A DNA stretch of 32,870 nucleotides from an uncultured Phascolarctobacterium sp. (GCA_905200645.1 CAJKLD010000027.1:1-32870); one strand, 5' to 3'. Numbered from the stretch's first letter, positions 13,817 to 22,264 are shown. Program-made: numbers and translations. The notes: generated by a model not told the origin, from the letters alone.

Positions 13817-14779
13817 TTATTCTTCATCGTTTTTGCGTAAAGACAATCCCAAGTCGCTAAGTTTTTTCTTAACTTCATCCAAGGATTTCTTACCCAAGTT
13901 ACGAACCTTCATCATATCTTCTTCAGATTTCATGGTCAATTCCTCAACGGTATTGATCCCCGCACGACGCAGGCAGTTATTGCTGCGAACGGACAAGTCA
14001 AGATCGTCGATAGACATTGCCGCCGGTCCATCAGCCTTAGAATCATCAGATGCGGAATCATTACCACCTTTTACAGTAATAGAACCGCCATCAGGATCAC
14101 CTGTATGGAACAACTTGAGATAATCAATTAAGATGCCGGAAGCTATGTTTACAGCTTCATCAGGCATAACGCTGCCATCAGTCCAAACTTCCAAAGTCAG
14201 TTTATCATAGTTGGTAACGTTGCCGACGCGGGTATCATTAACTGCAAATTTAACTCTAGTAATAGGAGAGTAAATTGAATCTACCGGGATAACGCCGATA
14301 GGTTGATCCGGCTGTTTATTTTTGTCTGCGGGTACATAACCCAGACCTTTATCAATATGGATTTCCATATTGAAAACAGCGTCCTTATCCAAAGTTGCAA
14401 TGTGCAGCTCAGGGTTTAAAATCTCTACATCACTGTCGGCAATAATATTAGCAGCAGTAACTTCTTGCTCACCAGAGCATTCAATTCGCAGGACTTTTTC
14501 CCCTTCGCCTTCCATTTTCAGGCACAAGGCCTTGATGTTCAGAATAATGTCAGCAACATCTTCACGAACACCAGGAATAGTAGCAAATTCATGCAGCACA
14601 CCGTCAATTTTGACATAGGTTACTGCGGCACCGGACAGAGAGGAAAGCAATACACGACGCAGGCTGTTGCCCAGTGTAATACCATAGCCTCTCTCCAAGG
14701 GCTCCCAAACAAATTTGCCATAGCGACCATCTTCGCTGATTTCAGCTGTAACCATCTTAGGTTTTTCAATTTCAATCAT
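13817..14779 (-). CDS. rpoA: RNA polymerase alpha subunit
   Basis: A 320-residue alpha subunit. The N-terminal assembly domain (about 1-230) begins with MIEIEKPKM and contains LGNSLRRVLLSSLSGAAVT, the dimer and beta-contact segment. A polar linker rich in Asp and Ser (about 235-252) leads to the C-terminal domain (about 253-312), which binds UP elements and activators; LSVRSNNCLRRAGI and RNLGKKSLDE are conserved there. The 70-base gap to rpsD contains a CGTATT/AATACG hairpin (14801-14817) and an AAGGAGG site. This gap is larger than most in the operon and could host local regulation. Confidence 0.98.
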   Translation of the reverse strand: MIEIEKPKMVTAEISEDGRYGKFVWEPLERGYGITLGNSLRRVLLSSLSGAAVTYVKIDGVLHEFATIPGVREDVADIILNIKALCLKMEGEGEKVLRIECSGEQEVTAANIIADSDVEILNPELHIATLDKDAVFNMEIHIDKGLGYVPADKNKQPDQPIGVIPVDSIYSPITRVKFAVNDTRVGNVTNYDKLTLEVWTDGSVMPDEAVNIASGILIDYLKLFHTGDPDGGSITVKGGNDSASDDSKADGPAAMSIDDLDLSVRSNNCLRRAGINTVEELTMKSEEDMMKVRNLGKKSLDEVKKKLSDLGLSLRKNDEE

Positions 14780-14849
14780 TCGGAAAGCCTCCTTCTTTCG
14801 CGTATTACCACAATACGTCTCTCAGTGGGTGGCACAAGATGTTCACTAA

Positions 14850-15443
14850 TTATTTAGAGTACAATTCAACGATGAAGTGCTCTTCGATAGGAACATCAAT
14901 TTCCTCACGAGTCGGGAAACGGTCTACTTTGCCGCCCAAATTAGCAGCATCCAGAACCAGCCAAGCCGGAACTGCTTTAGTAGCCAGAGTTTCGTCCATG
15001 CCTTTGAAATATTCTTTAGCACGGCTGTTTTCCATTACGCTTACAACATCGCCGGCTTTAACCAAAGCGGAAGGAATGTCCAAACGTTTGCCGTTAACAG
15101 CAATGTGGCCATGTCTTACGATTTGACGAGCTTGACGGCGGGTGTTAGCCAAGCCAAGGCGGAAAACAACGTTGTCAATTCTTCTTTCCAAAAGGATCAG
15201 CAGGTTTTCGCCAGTGATGCCTTCCATCTTTTTAGCTTTATCATAGTAGCCGCGGAATTGTTTTTCCAGCACGCCATAGATAAATTTAGCTTTTTGTTTT
15301 TCAGTTAATTGAATGCCATACTCGCTTTTCTTTCTGTTTTGGCGTTTAGCTTGGCGTTTAGATTCCTTGCTAATGCCCAGAAAAGCCGGAGTAAGACCTA
15401 AAGATCTGCATCTTTTCAGGACAGGCGTTCTATCAATTGCCAT
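14850..15443 (-). CDS. rpsD: 30S ribosomal protein S4
   Basis: A 197-residue S4, a primary 16S rRNA binder. The N-terminal region (RCRSLGLTPAFLG) has a single cysteine, so this is the zinc-free form. The S4 RNA-binding domain covers about 90-155, with ERRIDNVVFRLG, RQARQIVRHGHIAVNG and KAGDVVSV. The C-terminus EEHFIVELYSK is complete. GGAGGTG precedes the ATG. Its location between rpsK and rpoA is the usual alpha-operon place; in Bacillus rpsD is elsewhere, so this fits clostridial or Negativicutes order. Confidence 0.98.
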   Translation of the reverse strand: MAIDRTPVLKRCRSLGLTPAFLGISKESKRQAKRQNRKKSEYGIQLTEKQKAKFIYGVLEKQFRGYYDKAKKMEGITGENLLILLERRIDNVVFRLGLANTRRQARQIVRHGHIAVNGKRLDIPSALVKAGDVVSVMENSRAKEYFKGMDETLATKAVPAWLVLDAANLGGKVDRFPTREEIDVPIEEHFIVELYSK

Positions 15444-15459
15444 CTATTTACACCTCCAA

Positions 15460-15852
15460 TTATACTCTTCTACGTTTCGGCGGACGGCAGCCATTATGCG
15501 GAATCGGAGTTACGTCTTTAATAGAGTTAACTTCCAAGCCTGCAGCTTGAAGTGCACGAATTGCAGCTTCACGGCCAGCGCCAGGGCCTTTTACGAATAC
15601 TTCAACATTTTTCAAGCCATGTTCCATTGCAGCTTTGGTTGCTTCTTCTGCAGCCATTTGTGCAGCAAACGGAGTGCTCTTACGGCTGCCACGGAAACCG
15701 AGACCGCCTGCGGAGGCCCAGCTCAAAACGTTACCTTCAGTATCGGAGATGGTAACGATAGTATTATTGAAGGTGGAGCGAATGTGTGCTACACCGTTAA
15801 TTACGTTTTTGCTAACTTTCTTTTTGTTGCGAACAACTTTCTTGCCAGCCAC
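15460..15852 (-). CDS. rpsK: 30S ribosomal protein S11
   Basis: A 130-residue S11 of the small-subunit platform. The segments HIRSTFNNTIVTISD and SAGGLGFRGSRKSTPFAAQ are signatures, and the C-terminus HNGCRPPKRRRV is the conserved basic tail. It lies 22 bases after rpsM and 16 before rpsD. Its asparagine-glycine pair near the C-terminus is the site where isoaspartate forms in other bacteria. Start ATG with GGGAGGG upstream. Confidence 0.98.
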   Translation of the reverse strand: MAGKKVVRNKKKVSKNVINGVAHIRSTFNNTIVTISDTEGNVLSWASAGGLGFRGSRKSTPFAAQMAAEEATKAAMEHGLKNVEVFVKGPGAGREAAIRALQAAGLEVNSIKDVTPIPHNGCRPPKRRRV

Positions 15853-15874
15853 TGGTTTATCCCTCCCTCGCTAA

Positions 15875-16243
15875 TTATTTCTTTTTGCCTGCAATAGTAC
15901 GTTTCGGACCTTTACGGGTGCGGGCATTGTTTTTGGTATTTTGACCGCGTACAGGCAGACCCATACGATGTCTGCGGCCGCGATAGGAACCAATTTCAAT
16001 TAAACGTTTGATATTGAGGGATTCCTCACGGCGGAGGTCACCTTCTACTTTATAGTCACTGTCCAAAGTCTCACGAATCTTGGCAACCTCTTCTTCAGTC
16101 AGGTCGCGAACGCGAGTATCAGGATTGATACCAGTTTTAGCTAAGATTTCACGAGAGAGAGTCAGGCCGATACCATAAATATACGGCAGTGCATACTCAA
16201 TACGTTTATCTCTCGGCAAATCGACACCAGAAATACGTGCCAT
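15875..16243 (-). CDS. rpsM: 30S ribosomal protein S13
   Basis: A 122-residue S13 of the small-subunit head, contacting the P-site tRNA and 50S bridges. MARISGVDLPRDKRIEYAL starts it; the helix-two-turns-helix core includes YIYGIGLTLSREIL. The tail RGRRHRMGLPVRGQNTKNNA followed by a lysine-rich end (GKKK) is typical. An AGGAGGTG site is near-perfect. It sits 17 bases after rpmJ. Confidence 0.98.
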   Translation of the reverse strand: MARISGVDLPRDKRIEYALPYIYGIGLTLSREILAKTGINPDTRVRDLTEEEVAKIRETLDSDYKVEGDLRREESLNIKRLIEIGSYRGRRHRMGLPVRGQNTKNNARTRKGPKRTIAGKKK

Positions 16244-16260
16244 TAATGTGCACCTCCTTC

Positions 16261-16374
16261 TTAACCTTGTTTTTGTTTATGCTTCGGATTTTCGCAAATT
16301 ACCATTACATGGCCTTTACGTTTAATGACTTTGCATTTTTCACATATTGGCTTAACAGACGGTCTTACTTTCAT
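16261..16374 (-). CDS. rpmJ: 50S ribosomal protein L36
   Basis: A 37-residue L36, beginning MKVRPSVKPICEKCKVIKR and ending KHKQKQG. It is the zinc-binding form: the pair CEKC, a third cysteine in VICEN and a histidine in PKHK. L36 is the smallest 50S protein and stabilises 23S rRNA near the L7/L12 stalk base. GGAGG lies before the ATG. It occupies its normal place between infA and rpsM. A zinc-free paralogue may exist elsewhere but is not in the window. Confidence 0.97.
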   Translation of the reverse strand: MKVRPSVKPICEKCKVIKRKGHVMVICENPKHKQKQG

Positions 16375-16403
16375 AATTTAAACCTCCTCTTTGCCTGTCT
16401 TGG

Positions 16404-16622
16404 TTATTTATACCGATAAGTAATTCTTCCACGATTGAGGTCGTACGGAGTAAGCTCCACGGTAACCTTATCACCAGGCAAAATCTTGATGAAGTTCATA
16501 CGAATCTTACCGGATATATGTGCTAGAATTACATGACCGTTTACCAGTTGTACTTGGAACATAGCATTGGGAAGTGCTTCAAGAATTGTGCCTTCAACCT
16601 CAATTACATCCTGTTTGGACAC
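16404..16622 (-). CDS. infA: Translation initiation factor IF-1
   Basis: A 72-residue IF-1, an OB-fold protein that fills the ribosomal A site during initiation. The start MSKQDVIEVEGTILEALPN, core VNGHVILAHISGKIRMNFI and end YDLNRGRITYRYK are standard. It begins 12 bases after the adk stop, with AGGAGG in that gap. Methionine aminopeptidase (map), which often separates adk from infA in Firmicutes, is absent. Confidence 0.98.
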   Translation of the reverse strand: MSKQDVIEVEGTILEALPNAMFQVQLVNGHVILAHISGKIRMNFIKILPGDKVTVELTPYDLNRGRITYRYK

Positions 16623-16634
16623 TTCTTTACCTCC

Positions 16635-17285
16635 TTATTTGCTACATCCGAGACTAGCCTTAACGTCAGCGTAAACCTTATCGATAGCCTGGAGGCCGTC
16701 GATGTCTTTGAATAAGCCTTGTTTGGTATAGTACTCGATCAACGGTTCAGTTTGAGCATGATATGCTTGTAAACGATTCTTTACGGTTTCCTCTTTATCA
16801 TCGTCACGTTGATAGAGGTTGCCGCCGCACTTATCGCAAACGCCTTCTACCTTGCTGGGATTAAAGCTTACGTGATAGGTTGCACCGCATGCTTTGCAGA
16901 TGCGGCGACCGGTTACGCGGCCAACCAACTCGGAATCAGGAACTGCGATATTAACTACACCGGTCAATTTAATGCCCAGGTCTTTCAGGATTCCGTCAAG
17001 AGCAACTGCTTGCTCCTCAGTTCTCGGGAAACCATCTAAAATGAAGCCATTTGCACATTCGGGTTTGGACAAGCCTTCACGAACAATGCCAATGGTTACA
17101 ACGTCGGGAACTAAGCCACCGGCGTCCATGTATCTTTTCGCCTCTTTACCAAGTTCGGTGCCTTGCTTTACGGCAGCACGGAACATGTCACCTGTAGAGA
17201 TGTGAGGGATTTTAAATTCATCAATGAGTCTTTCTGCTTGAGTGCCTTTGCCGGCACCCGGAGGTCCCATTAAAAGAATGTACAT
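16635..17285 (-). CDS. adk: Adenylate kinase, zinc-lid type
   Basis: A 216-residue long-form adenylate kinase, interconverting ATP plus AMP with two ADP. It has the P-loop GPPGAGKGTQ at 7-16, the AMP-binding segment ISTGDMFRAA, and the DGFPRT motif near residue 85. The lid (about 127-163) holds two cysteine pairs, CKAC and CDKC, which form a structural zinc site common in Gram-positive-lineage enzymes. It lies 12 bases after secY and 12 before infA with strong ribosome binding sites, so expression tracks the ribosomal genes. Confidence 0.98.
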   Translation of the reverse strand: MYILLMGPPGAGKGTQAERLIDEFKIPHISTGDMFRAAVKQGTELGKEAKRYMDAGGLVPDVVTIGIVREGLSKPECANGFILDGFPRTEEQAVALDGILKDLGIKLTGVVNIAVPDSELVGRVTGRRICKACGATYHVSFNPSKVEGVCDKCGGNLYQRDDDKEETVKNRLQAYHAQTEPLIEYYTKQGLFKDIDGLQAIDKVYADVKASLGCSK

Positions 17286-17297
17286 TCTGAATTCCTC

Positions 17298-18554
17298 CTA
17301 TTTCATAAAGCCATGATAATGACGCATCAGTACCAGAGACTCTATCTGCTTCATAGTATCCAATGCAACACCAACTACGATCAAAAGAGCAGTACCACCG
17401 AAGTAAATACCTTCTATGTGGGTTATCCAAGCAATAGCATGAGGCATCAGCGCAATTAAAGAGAGGAAGACGGCGCCTGCCAGAGTTATTCTGGACATTA
17501 CTCTATCCAAATAATCTGTTGTAGGTTTACCGGGACGAAGTCCTGGAATAAAACCACCGTTCTTTTTGATGTTATCGGAAAGATCTCCGATATTAAAGCT
17601 TACTGCCGTATAGAAGTAAGTAAAGAAAAAAATCATCAGAACGTAAAGCGTAGTTTGGACTGGACTGCCCCACTCAAACCATTTACCTAAAGTTTTAATC
17701 CAAGGAACATCAACAAACTGAGCTATAGTTACCGGAAACATCAACACTGAAGAAGCGAAGATGATGGGAATAACGCCAGCTGTATTTACCTTTAAAGGAA
17801 TATAGCTTGTATGACCGCCATAAGCCTTTTTACCTACAACACGCTTAGCATATTGAACGGGAATTTTGCGAATACCTTGGGAAATTATAATTACAAAAAC
17901 AATCATCGCCAAGGCAATAGCCGCGAACAAAATTACGTTCAAAATGTTGACCGTGCCTGCTTGCAAATATTGGAAAATTATTTTTAAACCGTCAGGCAAT
18001 CGGGATACGATACCGGCAAAGATGATTAAAGAAATACCGTTGCCGACACCGCGAGCAGTCATCTGCTCACCTATCCACATAAGAAAAATTGTACCTGCTG
18101 TAAGAGTTAAGGCAATCAGCAGAACCGAGCCGATTCCGGGGTTATTGATTGCCATTCTCAGGCCGTAAGCCATACCGCAGGCTTGGACAAACGCCAAAGC
18201 CACCGTCAGCATACGAGTGAGCTTTGTCGTTTTCTTGTAGCCTTCTTCGCCCTCCTTGGACCATTGCTCCAAGGTAGGTACAACCACCTTCAACAGCTGC
18301 AAAATAATTGAAGCATTGATATATGGGGTAATACTCATAGCAAAAATTGAGAATTTGCTCAAGGCGCCGCCGCTGAACATATCCAACAGACCAAATAAAT
18401 TGCCGCTGCGGAAAAGCTGCTCAATTACTGAAGCGTTTACGCCAGGAACAGGTATATGTGTTCCAGCCCTGAATACGACGAACATGGCGAGAGTAAATAT
18501 AACTTTTTGCCTGAGTTCTGTAATTCTAAATATGTTTGCAAGGGCTGCTAACAC
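17298..18554 (-). CDS. secY: Protein translocase subunit SecY
   Basis: A 418-residue SecY, the channel of the Sec translocon in the inner membrane, with ten predicted transmembrane segments. Landmarks are FRAGTHIPVPGV near the N-terminus, the plug/TM2 region GGALSKFSIFAMSITPYINA and the cytoplasmic loop GLRPGKPTTDYLDRVMSRIT. It starts with GTG at 18552-18554, one base after the rplO stop. The GAGGTGAT site inside the rplO end is an exceptionally good match to the anti-Shine-Dalgarno, so the two genes are closely coupled. Confidence 0.98.
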   Translation of the reverse strand: MLAALANIFRITELRQKVIFTLAMFVVFRAGTHIPVPGVNASVIEQLFRSGNLFGLLDMFSGGALSKFSIFAMSITPYINASIILQLLKVVVPTLEQWSKEGEEGYKKTTKLTRMLTVALAFVQACGMAYGLRMAINNPGIGSVLLIALTLTAGTIFLMWIGEQMTARGVGNGISLIIFAGIVSRLPDGLKIIFQYLQAGTVNILNVILFAAIALAMIVFVIIISQGIRKIPVQYAKRVVGKKAYGGHTSYIPLKVNTAGVIPIIFASSVLMFPVTIAQFVDVPWIKTLGKWFEWGSPVQTTLYVLMIFFFTYFYTAVSFNIGDLSDNIKKNGGFIPGLRPGKPTTDYLDRVMSRITLAGAVFLSLIALMPHAIAWITHIEGIYFGGTALLIVVGVALDTMKQIESLVLMRHYHGFMK

Positions 18555-18555
18555 T

Positions 18556-18996
18556 TTAGATCACCTCAATCTTACCGCCAGCTGCAATGATTTTTTCTTC
18601 AGCAGATTTGCTGAAGCCCATAGCTTGAACAGTAAGCTTTTTGGTCAATTCACCATTGCCAAGAATACGGATACCGTCGCGAATATTTTTAACGATACCT
18701 TCTTCAATGAGCATTACGGGTTCAACAACAGTACCGTCTTCAAAACGATTGAGTACGGAAACGTTGATTTCTACATAATCCTTACCAAATTTATTGTAGA
18801 AGCCGCGTTTCGGAAGACGCAGGTACAAAGGTCTTTGACCACCCTCAAAACCAGGGCGCTTAACGCCGCCGGAACGAGATTTTTGGCCTTTTTGGCCTTT
18901 ACCGGAAGTTTTGCCAAGACCGGAGCCCAAGCCGCGGCCTACGCGAACTGCTACACGTTTAGATCCCGGAGCGGGAGACAATTCATGTAATTTCAT
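18556..18996 (-). CDS. rplO: 50S ribosomal protein L15
   Basis: A 146-residue L15, an early 50S assembly protein. MKLHELSPAPGSKR starts it, followed by the glycine/basic extension (RVGRGLGSGLGKTSGKGQKG) that threads into 23S rRNA, then LPKRGFYNKF. An upstream in-frame GTG (19006-19008) would add four residues, but it overlaps the AAGGAGGTG ribosome binding site itself. The ATG at 18994-18996 is correctly spaced and gives the usual N-terminus. It is 21 bases after rpmD. Confidence 0.97.
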   Translation of the reverse strand: MKLHELSPAPGSKRVAVRVGRGLGSGLGKTSGKGQKGQKSRSGGVKRPGFEGGQRPLYLRLPKRGFYNKFGKDYVEINVSVLNRFEDGTVVEPVMLIEEGIVKNIRDGIRILGNGELTKKLTVQAMGFSKSAEEKIIAAGGKIEVI

Positions 18997-19017
18997 CTTC
19001 AAGTACACCTCCTTGTC

Positions 19018-19197
19018 TTACGCTTCTTCAACTTTCACGAGATGTTCTACTTTATGAATCATGCCGCGAATAGTCGGAGTATCTTCTTTAACTACGCTAG
19101 TATTGATTTTGCCTAAGCCCAATGCCTTAACGGTTGCGCGTTGATCTTTGGGATAACCGATCAGGCTGCGGGTCAGGGTAACTTTAATTTGTGCCAT
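19018..19197 (-). CDS. rpmD: 50S ribosomal protein L30
   Basis: A 59-residue L30, normal size. It begins MAQIKVTLTRSLIGYPKDQR, continues with the family segment ATVKALGLGKINTSV and ends HLVKVEEA. It has the short ferredoxin-like fold that binds 23S and 5S-adjacent rRNA. ATG is at 19195-19197 with AGGAGG just upstream, 13 bases after rpsE. It occupies its standard place in the spc segment. Confidence 0.97.
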   Translation of the reverse strand: MAQIKVTLTRSLIGYPKDQRATVKALGLGKINTSVVKEDTPTIRGMIHKVEHLVKVEEA

Positions 19198-19210
19198 GAC
19201 AAATTCCTCC

Positions 19211-19711
19211 TTAGCCCAACAATTCTTCTACGGTTTTACCACGCAGAGCTGCAACAGATTCAGCACTCTTCAAAGATTTCAAACCCTCAATGGTTGCACG
19301 AACCATGTTGTTCGGGTTGGAAGAGCCTTGAGATTTAGTCAGAATATCACGAACGCCTGCCAATTCCAATACGGCACGAACAGGACCGCCAGCGATAACG
19401 CCGGTACCTTCTCTAGCCGGTTTCAGGAATACGCGGCCTGCGCCGAATACGCCAATGATTTCATGAGGAATGGTAGTGCCTACCAAAGGAACGCTAACCA
19501 GGTTTTTCTTAGCGTCTTCAACGCCTTTGCGAATAGCTTCAGGAACCTCTGCAGCTTTACCCAGGCCCATACCTACATGACCATTTTCATCACCTACAAC
19601 AACAAGTGCAGCGAAGGAGAAACGACGTCCGCCTTTAACAACCTTAGCAACACGGTTGATGAAAACGACTTTTTCTTGTAATTCGTTTTCTTTATTTTCG
19701 AAGTTCGCCAC
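19211..19711 (-). CDS. rpsE: 30S ribosomal protein S5
   Basis: A 166-residue S5, involved in decoding fidelity and mRNA unwinding at the entry channel. The double-stranded RNA-binding-like domain holds VVKGGRRFSFAALVVVGD, the loop where spectinomycin-resistance changes are known; the sequence there looks normal. The C-terminal domain has GAGRVFLKPAREGTGVIAGG. Start ATG with AGGAGG; 17 bases after rplR and 13 before rpmD. Confidence 0.98.
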   Translation of the reverse strand: MANFENKENELQEKVVFINRVAKVVKGGRRFSFAALVVVGDENGHVGMGLGKAAEVPEAIRKGVEDAKKNLVSVPLVGTTIPHEIIGVFGAGRVFLKPAREGTGVIAGGPVRAVLELAGVRDILTKSQGSSNPNNMVRATIEGLKSLKSAESVAALRGKTVEELLG

Positions 19712-19728
19712 TTTATTTCCTCCTTCTC

Positions 19729-20100
19729 TTAGAATACAAGGCCAGCTTCGCGAGCAGCTTCTGCCAAAGCAGCAACACGGCCGTGGTACAGATAACCGCC
19801 ACGATCGAATACTACTTCTTTAACGCCTTTAGCCAGTGCCTTTTCAGCGATTGCCTTACCTACAGCTTTAGCAGCTTCAATGTTGCCGCCGTAGTTTTCT
19901 TTCAGATTCTTTTCAATGGTGCTAGCAGCGGCGATGGTTTCGCCGGTCTCATCGTTAATAACCTGTGCATAAATGTTAGCCAGGGAACGATACACGTTCA
20001 GACGAGGTTTTTCTGCAGTACCGATGATATATCTACGAGAACGGAGATGACGTTTTTGACGTTTCTCGTTTTTATCAACTCTGTTAAACAAGAGTTTCAC
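19729..20100 (-). CDS. rplR: 50S ribosomal protein L18
   Basis: A 123-residue L18, which binds 5S rRNA together with L5. After a basic N-terminal arm (KNEKRQKRHLRSRRY) come PRLNVYRSLANIYAQVIND and the C-terminal FDRGGYLYHGRVAALAEAAR, all family signatures. The ATG directly follows AAGGGAG, 16 bases after rplF. Length is normal. Confidence 0.98.
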   Translation of the reverse strand: MKLLFNRVDKNEKRQKRHLRSRRYIIGTAEKPRLNVYRSLANIYAQVINDETGETIAAASTIEKNLKENYGGNIEAAKAVGKAIAEKALAKGVKEVVFDRGGYLYHGRVAALAEAAREAGLVF

Positions 20101-20116
20101 TCCCTTCTTTTAGAAA

Positions 20117-20665
20117 TTATTTCTTGCCTTTAGCGCCTGCTTTACCAATCTTACGACGAACATGTTCGCCTTCATAACGAATACCTTTACCTTTATAGGG
20201 TTCAGGCGGACGCAGGGTGCGGATATCAGCAGCAACTGCACCTACCATTTCTTTATTAGCGCCGCTTACGATAATTTTGTTCGGAGCGGGAACCTCAAAA
20301 GTAATGCCAGCAGGCGGCTCTTTTACAACCGGGTGAGAGAAACCCAGAGTGAAGTTAATATTGTTGCCTTGTTTAGCAGCACGGTAACCAACGCCTTGAA
20401 TTTCCAAGGTCTTGGAGAAACCGGTGGTTACGCCGATGATCATGTTGTTGATCAAAGTACGGGACAGACCATGCAGAGCGCGGTTTTCTTTTTCGTCGTT
20501 CGGACGTTCAACAGTAATAACACCGTTGTCCATGGTCAATTTCATGTTTTTGCTGATTTGGCGAGCCAATTCGCCTTTAGGACCTTTAACGGTCACATAG
20601 TTGTTTTCAATGGTAACTGTTACACCAGCGGGAACAGTAATTGGCATTTTACCAATTCTAGACAC
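20117..20665 (-). CDS. rplF: 50S ribosomal protein L6
   Basis: A 182-residue L6 made of two related alpha-beta domains, located near the factor-binding site. MSRIGKMPITVPAGVTV starts it and the second domain ends in RPPEPYKGKGIRYEGEHVRR with a lysine tail, the standard 23S rRNA-binding C-terminus. It lies 27 bases after rpsH with an AGGAGG site. No anomaly was seen. Confidence 0.98.
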   Translation of the reverse strand: MSRIGKMPITVPAGVTVTIENNYVTVKGPKGELARQISKNMKLTMDNGVITVERPNDEKENRALHGLSRTLINNMIIGVTTGFSKTLEIQGVGYRAAKQGNNINFTLGFSHPVVKEPPAGITFEVPAPNKIIVSGANKEMVGAVAADIRTLRPPEPYKGKGIRYEGEHVRRKIGKAGAKGKK

Positions 20666-20692
20666 TTGCGAGCACCTCCTATCTTTTCAGTA

Positions 20693-21091
20693 TTACCATA
20701 CGTATGCAAGAACTTCGCCGCCCAAGCCCGCTTTACGAGCTGCTTTGTCGGTCATCAAGCCTTGGGAAGTAGAAATTAATGCAATACCCAGACCTCCGAG
20801 GACTCTAGGCAGTTGGTCTTTTTGAGAGTAAACTCTCAGACCGGGTTTGGAAATACGTTTAATACCGGAGATAACTTTCTCTTTATTTGCACCGTATTTC
20901 AGGCTGACTTTGATAACACCTTGCTTGTTGTCAGCAATAACTTCAAAATCTTTAATGAATCCCTCAGCTTTCAGAATTTCTGCGATAGCAAGTTTCATCT
21001 TGCTGCTGGGGATTTCAACTTTATCGTGATGAACTGAATTTGCGTTACGAATACGGGTAAGCATATCAGCAATCGGGTCGGTCATTACCAT
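20693..21091 (-). CDS. rpsH: 30S ribosomal protein S8
   Basis: A 132-residue S8, a primary binder of the 16S central domain and, in some bacteria, a translational repressor of the spc operon. MTDPIADMLTRIRNA opens it, and STSQGLMTDKAARKAGLGGE followed by VLAYVW closes it. Two ATGs are possible, two codons apart; the first (21089-21091) is 9 bases from AGGAGGG and is preferred. It lies 31 bases after rpsN. Confidence 0.97.
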   Translation of the reverse strand: MVMTDPIADMLTRIRNANSVHHDKVEIPSSKMKLAIAEILKAEGFIKDFEVIADNKQGVIKVSLKYGANKEKVISGIKRISKPGLRVYSQKDQLPRVLGGLGIALISTSQGLMTDKAARKAGLGGEVLAYVW

Positions 21092-21122
21092 ACTTAAATA
21101 CCCTCCTTCCTTGTTGTCTGTC

Positions 21123-21308
21123 TTACCAGCTTGCTTTAGTTACGCCCGGAATAGCACCTTTGTAAGCATATTCACGGAAGCAGATACGGCAGAGGCCAAA
21201 TTTACGCATATAGCCATGAGGTCTGCCGCATACTTTGCAGCGGTTATATTGGCGAACTTCATATTTAGGTTCGCCTTTCCATTTTTCAATCAGGGCTTTT
21301 TTAGCCAC
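21123..21308 (-). CDS. rpsN: 30S ribosomal protein S14, zinc type
   Basis: A 61-residue short S14 (rpsN1/type Z). The zinc ligands are CKVC near residues 24-27 and CRIC near 40-43. The ending GAIPGVTKASW is the family's conserved tail. It helps assemble the 30S head. Being 61 rather than about 100 residues, it differs from the zinc-free form of proteobacteria. It lies 16 bases after rplE. Confidence 0.98.
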   Translation of the reverse strand: MAKKALIEKWKGEPKYEVRQYNRCKVCGRPHGYMRKFGLCRICFREYAYKGAIPGVTKASW

Positions 21309-21324
21309 GGTATTCCCTCCTCAC

Positions 21325-21870
21325 TTATGCGCCAAACGGCATTCCGAGAAGTCTGAGCAATTCTCTAGCTTCTTCGTCAGTCTTAGCGGTAGTTACAATG
21401 ATGATATCCATGCCACGAACTTTATCGATCTTATCGTATTCGATTTCCGGGAAAATCAATTGTTCTTTGAGGCCCAAAGCGTAGTTGCCGCGGCCGTCAA
21501 AAGCAGAAGCGCTAACACCGCGGAAGTCACGTACACGCGGAAGAGCGAGATTCATCAGTTTATCAAGGAAATAGTACATGCGATCGCCACGCAGGGTAAC
21601 TTTAGCCCCCAAAGGCATACCTTGACGTACTTTGAAAGCTGCAATGGATTTTTTAGCTTTAGTGATTACAGGTTTCTGACCTGCAATTTGAGTCATATCA
21701 GCAACTGCGGATTCCAAAGCTTTGCTGTTGCCAACTGCTTCGCCAACACCCATGTTGATGATTACTTTCTCAAGTTTAGGAATTTCCATTACATTTTTAT
21801 ATTGGAATTTGTCTTGAAGTCCTTTAACAACTTCAGCCAAATATTTTTCTTGCAATCTGGTCTTTGCCAT
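21325..21870 (-). CDS. rplE: 50S ribosomal protein L5
   Basis: A 181-residue L5, which binds 5S rRNA and contacts the P-site tRNA and the S13 bridge. Landmarks are the start MAKTRLQEKYLAEVV, the segment PKLEKVIINMGVGEAV, and GRGNYALGLKEQLIFPEI. Length matches the family. An AGGAGG site is present. It lies 27 bases after rplX and 16 before rpsN. Confidence 0.98.
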   Translation of the reverse strand: MAKTRLQEKYLAEVVKGLQDKFQYKNVMEIPKLEKVIINMGVGEAVGNSKALESAVADMTQIAGQKPVITKAKKSIAAFKVRQGMPLGAKVTLRGDRMYYFLDKLMNLALPRVRDFRGVSASAFDGRGNYALGLKEQLIFPEIEYDKIDKVRGMDIIIVTTAKTDEEARELLRLLGMPFGA

Positions 21871-21897
21871 TCAGTAAGTTCCTCCTTTCCCGGAAAA

Positions 21898-22227
21898 TTA
21901 TTTATCGATTACTTCACCGCATTTTTTGCAGGTTCTTACGAAAGCACCAGCAACTTCGGTCTTTTTAATACGGGTAGCTTTTTTACAAGCCGGGCATACC
22001 ACCATTACTTTAGAAGCAGAAATCGGAGCTTCCTTAGTAATAATACCGCCTTGAGGATTTGCTTGAGACGGTTTGGTATGACGTTTTACTTTATTGATGC
22101 CTTCAACAACCACTTTGGCTTTCTTCGGCAGAGCTTCAACGATCTTACCTTGCTTGCCTTTGTCCTTACCGGACAAAACAAGAACGGTATCGCCTTTTTT
22201 AACATGCAGCTTTACAGCATTTGCCAT
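21898..22227 (-). CDS. rplX: 50S ribosomal protein L24
   Basis: A 109-residue L24, an assembly initiator near the exit tunnel. The KOW motif is in KGDTVLVLSGKDKGKQGKI, followed by KKAKVVVEGINKVKRHTKP. The C-terminal part carries two cysteine pairs, CPAC and CKKC (about residues 79-82 and 101-104), a zinc-ribbon-like extension seen in many Gram-positive L24 proteins and absent in E. coli. AGGAGG precedes the ATG; 37 bases after rplN. Confidence 0.97.
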   Translation of the reverse strand: MANAVKLHVKKGDTVLVLSGKDKGKQGKIVEALPKKAKVVVEGINKVKRHTKPSQANPQGGIITKEAPISASKVMVVCPACKKATRIKKTEVAGAFVRTCKKCGEVIDK

Positions 22228-22264
22228 GTCAAGAACACCTCCTTACAGTGCGTTATCTAATTTC

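Noticed and set aside
14801..14817. Hairpin CGTATT/AATACG between rpsD and rpoA as a terminator
   Set aside because: The stem is 6 bp with no T-run, and transcription must continue into rpoA and rplQ; at most it is an RNA structural element.
21235..22260. A 341-codon plus-strand frame opposite rpsN, rplE and rplX
   Set aside because: It lies fully antisense to conserved ribosomal genes, is rich in Phe, Ser and Asn as expected of a shadow frame, and has no family likeness.
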